Positions 7,554-15,360 are shown, numbered from the stretch's first letter. The stretch: 16,904 nt of DNA from Eubacterium sp. CAG:841 (GCA_000437375.1 FR898213.1:5061-21964), one strand, 5' to 3'. Notes: a model not told the origin generated them from the sequence alone. Numbers and translations: made by a program.

Positions 7554-8033
7554 ATGGCAAAGCTTAAAATAGTTACAGACGAGGCGCCCCTGCGCAAAAA
7601 GAGCCGCCCCGTGACCGAAATAAACGAAAGAATAAAAACTCTGCTTTCGGATATGCTCGAAACAATGCGTGATGCAGACGGCGTAGGACTCGCCGCTCCT
7701 CAGGTGGGCGTTCTGCGCAGAGTTGTTGTAATTGAGGTCACAGAGGGGGAGGTGCTTATGCTCATCAATCCCGAAATAACGGAAACTGCGGGAGAACAGG
7801 TCGGACCCGAAGGCTGTCTTTCGCTCCCCGGCGAACAGGGAATAGTCCGCCGTCCGAACTATGTTAAGATCCGCGCGCTTGATCCTGACGGAAATGAACG
7901 GACATATGAAGGGATGGGACTCCTTGCGCGCGCAATGTGCCACGAAATAGATCATCTTGACGGAATTCTTTATCCCGATAAGGCTGAAAGAATGATGACA
8001 AGGGAAGAACTTGACGGAGGGGACGAAGAGTGA
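7554..8033 (+). CDS. def: Peptide deformylase
   Basis: A 159-residue metalloenzyme that removes the formyl group from the N-terminal Met of new proteins at the ribosome. All three family motifs are present: GVGLAAPQVG (43-52), EGCLSLPG (86-93, metal ligand C88) and HEIDHLDG (130-137, ligands H130 and H134, catalytic E131). The ribosome site AAAGGAG (7542-7548) overlaps the priA stop and lies 5 nt before the ATG. The product ends in an acidic GGDEE tail. It overlaps fmt by 4 nt as GTGA, pairing the deformylase with the formyltransferase that creates its substrate, as in most bacteria. Confidence 0.97.
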   Translation: MAKLKIVTDEAPLRKKSRPVTEINERIKTLLSDMLETMRDADGVGLAAPQVGVLRRVVVIEVTEGEVLMLINPEITETAGEQVGPEGCLSLPGEQGIVRRPNYVKIRALDPDGNERTYEGMGLLARAMCHEIDHLDGILYPDKAERMMTREELDGGDEE

Positions 8034-8989
8034 GAATACTTTTCTTCGGAACACCCGAATTTGCAAAAAACGTGCTTTGCGCGCTTGCCGCTTCCGAATA
8101 TAAAAACGATATAATAGGCGTCGTCACCAGAGAGGATAAACCCAAAGATCGCGGTCATAAGCTGATGCCGCCGCCGGTAAAGGTTGCGGCGGAAAAGCTC
8201 GGCTATCCCGTGTATCAGCCGCAGACTCTCAAAGAAGAATCTTTCGGCGAAACGTTTCGCACGCTTGCACCCGATCTTTGTATTGTCGTAGCTTACGGAA
8301 AAATACTTCCGCATTATGTGCTTTTTGAGCCGAAATTCGGCGCAATAAACGTTCACGGTTCGCTTCTTCCGAAATATCGGGGAGCCGCTCCTTTTCAGAG
8401 AGCGATTATGGCAGGTGAAAAAGAGATAGGTGTAACCATAATGAAAATGGACGACGGAGTTGACACGGGTGATATGCTCGCTAAGGCGGCTGTTCCCGTT
8501 ATGCCCGAAACCACCTGCGGTGATATAGAAAACGAGCTTTCCGAAAAGGGTTCGGCGCTTCTGACAGACGTTGTCCGCGCGCTTGGAACGGACAAATATC
8601 CGCCAGAGAAACAGGACGACAGCCTTTCAACCTATGCAAAGAAAATAGATGGTGAAGACAGAATAATAGATTTTTCGCAGAGCGCCGATATCTGCTCGCA
8701 GAGAATACGCGCGCTTTCTCCGGTGCCTCTTGCCGTAACGGATATTGACGGAGTTCCGGTCAAAATAACCCGTGCCGTGACGGCAGACGGCAAAAGCACG
8801 GGCGAGGCGGGAACGGTTTCCGAGCTTTTTGCAAAGGGCGACGGCAGAATAACCGTAAACTGCGGAGAAGGCAGACTTACCATACTGCGTCTTGTTCCTC
8901 AGGGTAAGAATGAAATGAGCGCAGGAGATTTTATAAGAGGCAGAAAAATAAACGAAAATTCAATTCTCGGAAAAGGAGAAAACAAATGA
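8030..8989 (+). CDS. fmt: Methionyl-tRNA formyltransferase
   Basis: A 319-residue cytosolic enzyme that transfers a formyl group from 10-formyltetrahydrofolate to initiator Met-tRNA. The N-terminal catalytic domain starts MRILFFGTPEFA. The folate-enzyme active-site motif INVHGSLLPKYRGAAP gives N107 and H109, and DDGVDTGDM supplies the conserved Asp. The C-terminal tRNA-binding beta barrel (about 205-319) includes DFSQSADICSQRIRAL. The start is a GTG at 8030, overlapping the def stop, with a strong site GGAGGGG (8016-8022) 7 nt upstream. The end overlaps the next gene as ATGA. Confidence 0.96.
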   Translation: MRILFFGTPEFAKNVLCALAASEYKNDIIGVVTREDKPKDRGHKLMPPPVKVAAEKLGYPVYQPQTLKEESFGETFRTLAPDLCIVVAYGKILPHYVLFEPKFGAINVHGSLLPKYRGAAPFQRAIMAGEKEIGVTIMKMDDGVDTGDMLAKAAVPVMPETTCGDIENELSEKGSALLTDVVRALGTDKYPPEKQDDSLSTYAKKIDGEDRIIDFSQSADICSQRIRALSPVPLAVTDIDGVPVKITRAVTADGKSTGEAGTVSELFAKGDGRITVNCGEGRLTILRLVPQGKNEMSAGDFIRGRKINENSILGKGENK

Positions 8990-9723
8990 CTATATTCGGT
9001 TATTACATCGAAAGCTATTACCTTTATGTTGTGCTTGTGCTTCCGTGCGTTATATGGGCAATGATAGCGCAGATAAGAGTTCAAAGCGCATACAGCACAT
9101 ATTCCCGCGTCCGTGCGCTCAGAGGACTTACGGGCGCCGAAGTTGCGGAGAGAATTCTGCGCTCGCAGGGCATAACTAACGTTGCCGTTGCAAGCTGTCG
9201 CGGCAATCTTTCGGATCATTACGATCCGCGCTCGAACACAGTCTTTCTTTCGGAAGGCGTTTACGGCTCAAGCTCGGTCGCTGCGTGCGGGATCGCAGCG
9301 CATGAATGCGGTCACGCAATTCAGCACGCGCAGGGATATGCGCCGCTCAGGCTTCGTTCCGCGCTTATACCGGTAACCAATATAGGCTCAAATCTTGCAA
9401 TACCGCTTATAATAATCGGACTTTTGATTTCGTCCGCTACTTATGAATCAAACGTAGGCTACTATATAGCCGTCGCCGGCGTGCTTTGTTTTGCGACGGC
9501 AACGGTTTTCCAGCTTGTTACGCTTCCCGTCGAATTCAACGCAAGCCATCGTGCGCTTTCTGTGCTTGAAAGCGAAGGAATAGTTTCCTCCGATGAAAAG
9601 CGCGGAGTAAGAAAAGTGCTGTGGGCTGCGGCAATGACATATGTTGCGGCACTCGCCGTATCGCTTGCCAACCTGCTCAGACTTTTGATAATCGTTATGG
9701 GAGGAAGAAACAAGAGAAGATGA
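8986..9723 (+). CDS. Membrane zinc metallopeptidase, YugP family
   Basis: A 245-residue integral membrane protein of the YugP/neutral zinc metallopeptidase family. It has a hydrophobic N-terminal segment (about 10-30), the zinc motif HECGH (H106, E107, H110), and further membrane segments at about 128-149, 157-181 and 212-238. E183 in PVEFNASHRA, a conserved feature of the family, is a plausible third zinc ligand. The family's physiological substrate is not established. SD AAAAGGAG (8971-8978) is 7 nt before the ATG. Both ends overlap their neighbours (fmt and rsmB) by 4 nt, so it is an integral member of the translation operon; similar placement between fmt and rsmB is known from Clostridia. 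In Bacillus these two are adjacent and yugP lies elsewhere. Confidence 0.9.
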   Translation: MTIFGYYIESYYLYVVLVLPCVIWAMIAQIRVQSAYSTYSRVRALRGLTGAEVAERILRSQGITNVAVASCRGNLSDHYDPRSNTVFLSEGVYGSSSVAACGIAAHECGHAIQHAQGYAPLRLRSALIPVTNIGSNLAIPLIIIGLLISSATYESNVGYYIAVAGVLCFATATVFQLVTLPVEFNASHRALSVLESEGIVSSDEKRGVRKVLWAAAMTYVAALAVSLANLLRLLIIVMGGRNKRR

Positions 9724-11036
9724 CAGCGCGTCAGGCGGCGTTTTTATCGCTGCAAAAGTTTGAAAAGGACGGAAAGTATTCAAACATTGAGCTTTCCGCA
9801 TCAATAGAAAAATACGGGCTTTCGGGAGTGGAAAAGGCGTTTTATACAGCGCTGCTTTACGGCGTGATAGAACGAAAGATAACCCTTGACAGGATGATAT
9901 CTCTCCTTTCCGAAAGAGCGCCCGAAAATATAGACAGAGACGTTAAAGCCGCGCTTTATATAGGGCTTTATCAGCTTTATTTTATGGATAAGGTTCCGGA
10001 TTCGGCGGCTGTGAACGAATCGGTATCGCTTTTGACGCGTTTTTCTGCAAAGAAGAACAGCGAGGCGTTTGCAAACGCAGTTCTTCGTCGCGCGGCAAGA
10101 GAAAAAGACAGAAACTATCTTCCGAACCGAAAAGACAATGAAACGGAGTATCTTTCGGTGAAATATTCGGTTCCCGAATGGATATGCAAAAAGTGGATCT
10201 GTGAGCTTGGCGCGGAAAAAGCCGAAAAATGTCTTGAGCTTACGCTTTCGCACCCGCATATGACGGTAACGGTGAACACTCTCAGATGCTCGCGCGATGA
10301 GTTTATAAAGATGCTTTCGGAAGCCGGCATAAAATGCGAGCCGACGGCGCTTTCGCCGCGCGGAGTGAAAATGACGGAAAACGTTCCGTATGAAAAGCTT
10401 ATTCCGTTTGAAAAATATTTCTTCGTTCAGGACGAAGCCTCGCAGCTTTGCGGAGAGGTGCTCGGAATGGAAAAGGGAGAAAGTCTGCTCGACGCATGCG
10501 CGTGTCCCGGAGGAAAAAGCTTTTATTCGGCTATCCGTGCGGAAAACTGCGGCAGAATTCTTTCCCGCGATCTTCATAAAAACAAGCTGTCGCTTGTAAA
10601 AAGCGGCGCCGAAAGGCTTGGAACAGATATAATCGAAACGAAGGTTCAGAGTGCCGCCGTGCCTTCAGATGACGGTGAAAAGTTTGATCGGGTACTTTGC
10701 GATGTTCCGTGTTCCGGACTCGGCGTAATGGCGAAAAAGCCCGAGATACGCTACAAATCGGAGGAGGAAACGCTCCGTTTGCCGATGCTTGCCTTCGACA
10801 TACTTTCGTCGTGTTCCGAAAGCGTAAAAGACGGCGGTGTGCTTGTTTATTCCACCTGCACTGTGTCAAAAGAAGAAAATGAAGACGTCGTCAAAAGATT
10901 TCTTTCCGCAAACAAAGACTTTGTACCGGAAAGATTCTCGGTAGGAGAACTTTGTTCCGACGGCATATGCACGATACTTCCGTGCGACTACGGTTGTGAC
11001 GGATTCTTTATAGCGAAAATGAGGAAAATAAAATGA
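9720..11036 (+). CDS. rsmB: 16S rRNA (cytosine-5) methyltransferase RsmB
   Basis: A 438-residue SAM-dependent enzyme that methylates C967 of 16S rRNA (E. coli numbering). The N-terminal ~140 residues are a NusB-like RNA-binding domain (TARQAAFLSLQKFE, then ERKITLDRMI and LYQLYFMDKVP). The C-terminal Rossmann domain has SAM motif I DACACPGGKS, motif IV DVPCSGLG (D328, C331) and motif VI YSTCTVS with the probable catalytic C380. The frame is open back to 9621 inside the previous gene, but the family start is MTARQAAF, and the ATG at 9720 overlaps the upstream stop as ATGA. GGGAGG lies at 9699-9704, a long 15 nt away, so coupling probably matters for initiation. Confidence 0.95.
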   Translation: MTARQAAFLSLQKFEKDGKYSNIELSASIEKYGLSGVEKAFYTALLYGVIERKITLDRMISLLSERAPENIDRDVKAALYIGLYQLYFMDKVPDSAAVNESVSLLTRFSAKKNSEAFANAVLRRAAREKDRNYLPNRKDNETEYLSVKYSVPEWICKKWICELGAEKAEKCLELTLSHPHMTVTVNTLRCSRDEFIKMLSEAGIKCEPTALSPRGVKMTENVPYEKLIPFEKYFFVQDEASQLCGEVLGMEKGESLLDACACPGGKSFYSAIRAENCGRILSRDLHKNKLSLVKSGAERLGTDIIETKVQSAAVPSDDGEKFDRVLCDVPCSGLGVMAKKPEIRYKSEEETLRLPMLAFDILSSCSESVKDGGVLVYSTCTVSKEENEDVVKRFLSANKDFVPERFSVGELCSDGICTILPCDYGCDGFFIAKMRKIK

Positions 11037-12058
11037 CCGATCTTTTGAGTCTGAGTCTTGCGGAGCTTGAAAACTACATAGTTTCAATAGGCGAACCGAA
11101 ATTCCGTGCAAAGCAGATATTCGGTTGGCTTATGAAGGGAAGAGATCTTGACGGGATGAACAACGTCCCGAGAGCGCTGACGGAAAAGCTGAAGGGTGAC
11201 GCATTTGTTTCCTCCGTAAAGCTTGAAGAAAAAAGAGTATCTTCGGACGGTACGCAGAAATTTCTGTTCTCACTTTATGACGGAGAGCGCATAGAATCGG
11301 TGCTTATGAAATACGAACGCGGATATACCGTTTGTATTTCAACCGAGGCAGGATGCCCCATGGGATGCGCGTTCTGCGCATCAACGCTCGGAGGACTTTC
11401 GCGCAGACTTCTGCCCGGTGAAATGCTTTCACAGGTTATGTATGCGCAGGCGGAAGCCGGAGAGAAGCTTTCCGGAATTGTGCTTATGGGAATAGGCGAG
11501 CCGCTTGACAATTATGATAATGTGCTTAAATTTTTAAGGCTTGTCGGCTCTCCTGATGGGCTGAATATAGGCTATCGGCATATTTCGCTTTCCACATGCG
11601 GGCTTGTTGATAAAATTTATCGTCTGGCGGAGGAAGATCTGCCCATAACGCTTTCCATCTCGCTTCACGCTTCGGATAACGAAACACGTTCGGCATTGAT
11701 GCCCGTAAACAAAAAGTGGTGCATTGAAGAGCTTCTTGTGGCGTGTCGCGATTATTTTGCGAAAACGGGACGCAGGATATCGTTTGAGTATACGCTTGCC
11801 GCAGGCAAAAACGATACAGAAAAGGACGCACGTGCGCTTTCGGCGATTCTTAAAAAATATTGCGGCGATATGCCGCTCCATGTAAATCTTATTCCGGTAA
11901 ACGCCACCGGCAGAGGATTTTCTCCTTCGGACAGGGCGAATGTAAATCGTTTTGCCGAAGTGCTTGAAAAAAATCACATAGTTGCAACGGTACGCCGTCA
12001 TCTCGGCGGGGATATAAATGCCTCGTGCGGACAGCTCCGCGCCGGCAGCAAAAGCTGA
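11033..12058 (+). CDS. rlmN: 23S rRNA/tRNA adenine-C2 methyltransferase RlmN
   Basis: A 341-residue radical-SAM enzyme that methylates C2 of A2503 in 23S rRNA and of A37 in some tRNAs, tuning accuracy at the peptide exit tunnel. The iron-sulfur cluster motif CPMGCAFC places C108, C112 and C115 in the CX3CX2C spacing. The C-terminal NASCGQL gives C332, the cysteine that carries the methyl group in this family. Central stretches ISLHASDNETRSALMPVNK and FEYTLAAGKND are typical. It is not Cfr-like: operon position and the LAAGKND and HLGGDINASCGQL motifs fit RlmN. SD GAGGAA (11021-11026) is 6 nt before the ATG, which overlaps the rsmB stop. Confidence 0.96.
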   Translation: MTDLLSLSLAELENYIVSIGEPKFRAKQIFGWLMKGRDLDGMNNVPRALTEKLKGDAFVSSVKLEEKRVSSDGTQKFLFSLYDGERIESVLMKYERGYTVCISTEAGCPMGCAFCASTLGGLSRRLLPGEMLSQVMYAQAEAGEKLSGIVLMGIGEPLDNYDNVLKFLRLVGSPDGLNIGYRHISLSTCGLVDKIYRLAEEDLPITLSISLHASDNETRSALMPVNKKWCIEELLVACRDYFAKTGRRISFEYTLAAGKNDTEKDARALSAILKKYCGDMPLHVNLIPVNATGRGFSPSDRANVNRFAEVLEKNHIVATVRRHLGGDINASCGQLRAGSKS

Positions 12059-12069
12059 CATCAATTTTA

Positions 12070-12087
12070 TTTTGGCGAAAGCCAAAG
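12070..12087 (+). other. GNRA hairpin between rlmN and prpC
   Basis: TTTGGC (12071-12076) pairs with GCCAAA (12081-12086) around a GAAA loop, with an extra G-U pair outside. No T-run follows, so it is not a terminator. It touches the prpC ribosome site (AGGAAAGG, 12086-12093) and could modulate its use or shield an mRNA end. This is the first junction after yugP-rsmB-rlmN that is not overlapping. Confidence 0.45.
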
Positions 12088-12103
12088 GAAAGGCTGAAAT
12101 CAT

Positions 12104-12877
12104 ATGAAATTCTTCGGTAAGACCGACGTAGGTCTGCAAAGAAAAATAAATCAGGACAATTTTGCCTGCATATCTCTTTGGGGGGGCGAAGCTACGCTTC
12201 TTGTCGTATGCGACGGAATGGGAGGTCACAGAGCAGGGGAAATAGCCAGCAAAAAGGCGATATCTGCCTTTTGCGATAAAGTGGTTGCAAGTCCCTGCCT
12301 TTCGGAAACGCCTTCCGAGCAGACGCTCGAAATACGTCACACAATGATATCTGCGGCAAGGTCGGCAAACAGCCTTATCTACCGTATGTCAAGCGATTTT
12401 GACGAGCTTTCCGGAATGGGAACGACGCTCGTTGCCGGACTTGTATATCAGGATCAGCTCTTTTGTGTAAACATAGGCGACAGCCGCCTTTATATAATAA
12501 CCGAATTTGAAGTAAGACAGATAACCCACGACCATTCCTTTGTGCAGTATCTCCTCGATTACGGAAAGATAACGCCTGAGGAGGCGAGAAATTATCCGAG
12601 AAAAAACGTGATAACACAGGCGGTCGGTATAAATCCGAGCGCGGAGGCGGACTTTTTCTGCGTCAAGTTGCGCGATTGGGGAAGCGGTTATTTGCTTTTG
12701 TGTTCGGACGGACTTTCAAACTTTGTGGATTCAAAGCATATGCTTGAGGTTCTTTACAGCGCTCCTAAGGGCGCTGACGGCAAAACCGACCTTGATGCTG
12801 CCGCAAGCAAGCTGATAGAACTTGCAAATGCAGGCGGCGGTACAGACAACATCACAGCTGTGCTTGCTCAGTTCTGA
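12104..12877 (+). CDS. prpC: PP2C-type Ser/Thr protein phosphatase
   Basis: A 257-residue metal-dependent (PPM/PP2C) phosphatase of the PrpC/Stp type, which reverses phosphorylation by the adjacent Hanks-type kinase. The motifs run in order: RKINQDN (13-19), VVCDGMGGHRAGE (35-47, metal ligand D37), GMGTTLVAG, NIGDSRLYI, THDHSFVQYLLDYG with the ITPEEARNYPRKNVITQAVG flap, LLCSDGLSNFV (D202) and GGTDNITAV (D248). The protein is soluble with no extra domain. A kinase gene follows after 40 nt, the standard partner arrangement. Confidence 0.95.
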   Translation: MKFFGKTDVGLQRKINQDNFACISLWGGEATLLVVCDGMGGHRAGEIASKKAISAFCDKVVASPCLSETPSEQTLEIRHTMISAARSANSLIYRMSSDFDELSGMGTTLVAGLVYQDQLFCVNIGDSRLYIITEFEVRQITHDHSFVQYLLDYGKITPEEARNYPRKNVITQAVGINPSAEADFFCVKLRDWGSGYLLLCSDGLSNFVDSKHMLEVLYSAPKGADGKTDLDAAASKLIELANAGGGTDNITAVLAQF

Positions 12878-12917
12878 GTTGACGGAATGACAACTAAAGT
12901 TTTGGAAGGTAAAGAAG

Positions 12918-14117
12918 ATGGATGTTTTTAATAAATATGTAGGGCAGGTCTTTGACGGCAGATATAAAATAGAAGGTACGGTCGGTGTGGGCGGAATGGC
13001 TATCGTTTTTGAGGCGACCGATCTTCTTACAAACCGCAAGGTCGCCGTAAAAATGCTTAAGGATTCCGTTTCCGGAAACACTCAGGCGATAAAGCGCTTT
13101 ATTATAGAATCAAAAGCCGTTGCAATGCTTAATCACGAAAATATCGTAAAGATATACGACATCTCCGTTCGCGGCGAGCATAAATATATAGTTATGGAAT
13201 TCCTGGAGGGGATAACCCTTCGTGAATATATGAAAAACAAGGGGCCTCTTTCGTGGAGAGAAACGGTGGAGTTTACGGAGCAGATCCTTGCCGCGCTTGA
13301 TCATGCTCATATGAAGGGCGTCGTTCACCGCGACATAAAACCGCAGAACATAATGCTGCTTGAAGGAGGATTTGTAAAGGTTACGGACTTCGGTATTGCA
13401 AAAATTCCGAAAGCCGAAACGCTTACAATGGCGGACAAGGCAATAGGCACAGTATTTTATATCAGTCCCGAACAGGCGCAGGGACGCAAGATAGACGCCA
13501 GAAGCGATATTTATTCGCTCGGCGTTATGATGTACGAAATGGTCACGGGCAAAATGCCGTTTATAGCCGATACGCCTGTGGCGGTCATCTATAAGCATAT
13601 AAGCACTCCGCCGGTTCCTCCGTCCCAGCTCAACCCCAAAATACCGATAGGCTTTGAGCAGATAATTCTGTGCGCCATGGAGAAGAACCCCGAGAACCGT
13701 TATCAGAGTGCGGCGCAGATGCTTCGTCATCTTCACAGATTGAAGCAGGATCCGTCAGTAGTATTCGTGCAGAGAAAAGCCCCGCAGAAAACACCTACGG
13801 CAGAGGTTACGATAGACCGTACGGCGCGCTATGCGGAAAGAGTCGATCAGTCAAGAGAAAGACGCCAGCCACGTCCCGAACCGCAGCACACCTCTCGCGG
13901 ACGTGCGTCGGTTCCGCCCAAACAGCAGGATAAAGCCGGCGTTCCGCTTTGGCTTGCGGCGTGTATTTTCGTTGCGTTTCTTGCGCTTGCCGTTGTCGGG
14001 ATAGTGTTTGTTTACAATTTGCTTTTCGGCGCAAAAGCGGTTGATCTTGAGCCTGCTGCGACAGAAGACGTTATATCAGCGGCGAAAGCTGTTCTGTTCG
14101 GCGGAGAGATCTTATGA
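12918..14117 (+). CDS. prkC: PrkC/Stk-type Ser/Thr kinase lacking a complete PASTA region
   Basis: A 399-residue Hanks-type membrane kinase. The kinase domain (about 14-275) is complete: glycine loop GVGGMAIV, catalytic K45, HRDIKPQN with D139, DFG D157, and an SPE motif (SPEQAQG) in place of APE. A juxtamembrane stretch rich in Arg, Gln and Pro follows (about 280-340), then one membrane segment (about 344-369, LWLAACIFVAFLALAVVGIVFVYN). Only ~30 residues lie beyond it, whereas PrkC proteins normally carry two to four extracellular PASTA domains that bind muropeptides, making them about 550-700 residues. The tail VDLEPAATEDVISAAKAVLF loosely resembles the start of a PASTA domain. The 4-nt ATGA overlap with rsgA argues against assembly error. 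SD GGAAGG (12904-12909) is 8 nt before the ATG. The orthologous place after prpC supports the symbol. Confidence 0.9.
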   Translation: MDVFNKYVGQVFDGRYKIEGTVGVGGMAIVFEATDLLTNRKVAVKMLKDSVSGNTQAIKRFIIESKAVAMLNHENIVKIYDISVRGEHKYIVMEFLEGITLREYMKNKGPLSWRETVEFTEQILAALDHAHMKGVVHRDIKPQNIMLLEGGFVKVTDFGIAKIPKAETLTMADKAIGTVFYISPEQAQGRKIDARSDIYSLGVMMYEMVTGKMPFIADTPVAVIYKHISTPPVPPSQLNPKIPIGFEQIILCAMEKNPENRYQSAAQMLRHLHRLKQDPSVVFVQRKAPQKTPTAEVTIDRTARYAERVDQSRERRQPRPEPQHTSRGRASVPPKQQDKAGVPLWLAACIFVAFLALAVVGIVFVYNLLFGAKAVDLEPAATEDVISAAKAVLFGGEIL

Positions 14118-15013
14118 CGGATAAGCTCTCCGGAAGGATAATATGCGGCGTCGGCGGGCTTTACACCGTTCTTTGCGACGGTGGGAAAATACTTAAATGC
14201 AAGGCTCGCGGCGTTTTGAGAATAAAAAAAATAACGCCGCTTGCAGGCGATAGAGTTACCGTTCGTCGCGGCGACGGCGATGAGATGGGATTTTTTATAG
14301 ATTCGATCTTTCCGCGCAAGACTGTGCTTGACAGACCGCCTGTGGCTAATATCGACACGGTTTTCACCGTGCTTTGCCCGGCCGAGCCGGAGCCCAGCCT
14401 TCTCGGTACGGACAAGCTTCTGTGCGCGATATCGGCGGCAAAAATAACGCCGGTAGTGATAATTTCAAAAGCTGACATTGCGCCCGAAAAAGCGAAAGCA
14501 CTTTTTGATATTTACTCAAAAGGCTATAAGGTTTTTCTTACCTCATCCGAGCTTGGCGAGGGAATAGGAGAGCTTCGTCGCTTTATTTCGGAAAATACGA
14601 CTATTTGCGCGTTTGCAGGCGCATCCGGAGTTGGAAAATCCACTCTTCTCAATGCGCTTTTTCCCGATCTTTCTCTTAAAACGGGAAAAATATCGGAAAA
14701 ATCACAGCGGGGAAAACACACAACGCGCGAGGTTACGCTTTTTCCTTTCGGTGATGATAAATTTATCGCCGACACGCCGGGATTTTCACGGCTTGATCTT
14801 GACGCGGTCGAATACTTTCCGCCGGAAGAACTTTTCTTCTGCTTTCCGGAATTTGAAAAATATTTCGGAAAGTGCAAATACAAAGGCTGCACTCACCTTC
14901 GCGAAGAGGGCTGTGCCGTGATTTCGGCGGTTGAGTGCGGGGACATTCCTCTTTCGCGCCACGAAAGCTATGTAACAATGTACGAAGAGCTGAAAAACAA
15001 TCCTCGTTGGTAG
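14114..15013 (+). CDS. rsgA: Ribosome small-subunit assembly GTPase RsgA
   Basis: A 299-residue circularly permuted GTPase that checks late 30S maturation. The N-terminal OB fold (about 1-75, GRIICGVGGLYTV) is followed by the permuted motif order G4 SKAD (118-121, Ser in place of the usual Asn), G1 GASGVGKST (169-177), the RGKHTTRE switch region (199-206) and G3 DTPG (220-223). The C-terminal zinc knuckle uses C254, C259, H261 and C267. SD GGAGAG (14103-14108) is 5 nt before the ATG, which overlaps the kinase stop. In Bacillus this gene is followed by rpe and thiN; here the operon ends, and the G of the TAG stop is already the first base of a palindromic repeat. Confidence 0.96.
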   Translation: MTDKLSGRIICGVGGLYTVLCDGGKILKCKARGVLRIKKITPLAGDRVTVRRGDGDEMGFFIDSIFPRKTVLDRPPVANIDTVFTVLCPAEPEPSLLGTDKLLCAISAAKITPVVIISKADIAPEKAKALFDIYSKGYKVFLTSSELGEGIGELRRFISENTTICAFAGASGVGKSTLLNALFPDLSLKTGKISEKSQRGKHTTREVTLFPFGDDKFIADTPGFSRLDLDAVEYFPPEELFFCFPEFEKYFGKCKYKGCTHLREEGCAVISAVECGDIPLSRHESYVTMYEELKNNPRW

Positions 15014-15090
15014 CCTACTTTTCTTTGGCCGTACTTTTCTTTGGCCGTACTTTTCTTTGACCGTACTTTTCTTTGAAAAGAAAAGTAGGC
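15013..15090 (+). repeat. Palindrome with a 16-bp tandem expansion after rsgA
   Basis: The outer arms GCCTACTTTTCTTT (15013-15026) and AAAGAAAAGTAGGC (15077-15090) are perfect 14-nt reverse complements, but 50 nt lie between them. That insert is built from a 16-bp unit, GTACTTTTCTTTGGCC, at 15031-15046 and (with GACC) 15047-15062, plus the incomplete left-arm copies at 15014-15030 and 15063 onward. An unexpanded element would be a 14-bp palindrome with a GA centre, like the one at 311-338. The units probably arose by slippage within the left arm. Confidence 0.88.
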
Positions 15091-15250
15091 AAAAGAAACT
15101 TTAGTTATTGAAAATGATATACAGGTTTTTTAGTAACTGCAAAGACAGACATTACAAAAAAGCAAAAGAAACTTCGGTTATTTGCATGTGATATACAGGT
15201 TTTTTAGTAATTTCAAAAATGATATTATAAAAAACCAAAGAAGCTTCGGC
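15088..15250 (+). repeat. Tandem copies of a ~73-bp repeat tail
   Basis: GCAAAAGAAACT occurs at 15089 and 15162, and GATATACAGGTTTTTTAGTAA at 15116 and 15190, giving a period of 73-74 bp. A third, degraded head (CCAAAGAAGCTTCGG) occurs near 15234. Downstream copies lack the palindrome. The head matches the repeats at 311-482, but the tail differs, so the two sites represent two subtypes. The whole 15014-15418 interval holds no gene that I can support. Confidence 0.75.
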
Positions 15251-15284
15251 AAATTTATTCGTATACATTTTATAAAAAAGAAAG

Positions 15285-15317
15285 CAGAGATGATTTTTCA
15301 TCTCTGTTTTTATTTTT
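15285..15317 (+). terminator. Rho-independent terminator in the rsgA-dpaA spacer
   Basis: CAGAGATGA (15285-15293) pairs perfectly with TCATCTCTG (15298-15306) around a TTTT loop, followed by TTTTTATTTTT (15307-15317). It lies 272 nt after rsgA and would end the long operon transcript. The A-rich upstream flank could allow some function in the opposite direction. Confidence 0.85.
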
Positions 15318-15360
15318 GAAAAGAAAAGCACGGTTCTTTTTTCAAAGAAAAGATTAGAGG

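Noticed and set aside
7473..8066. 197-codon - strand open frame over def
   Set aside because: It is a shadow of def, which has all three catalytic motifs.
9621..9719. Upstream extension of rsmB to 9621
   Set aside because: The extension is the shadow of the zinc peptidase 3' end; the NusB-like domain begins right after the ATG at 9720.
12875..12917. Short inverted repeat AGTTG/CAACT between prpC and prkC
   Set aside because: A 5-bp arm with a long loop is expected by chance and there is no T-run.
15013..15250. CRISPR array or attachment site
   Set aside because: The repeats are adjacent, not separated by unique uniform spacers, and there are no cas or integrase genes. Palindrome plus slippage explains them.
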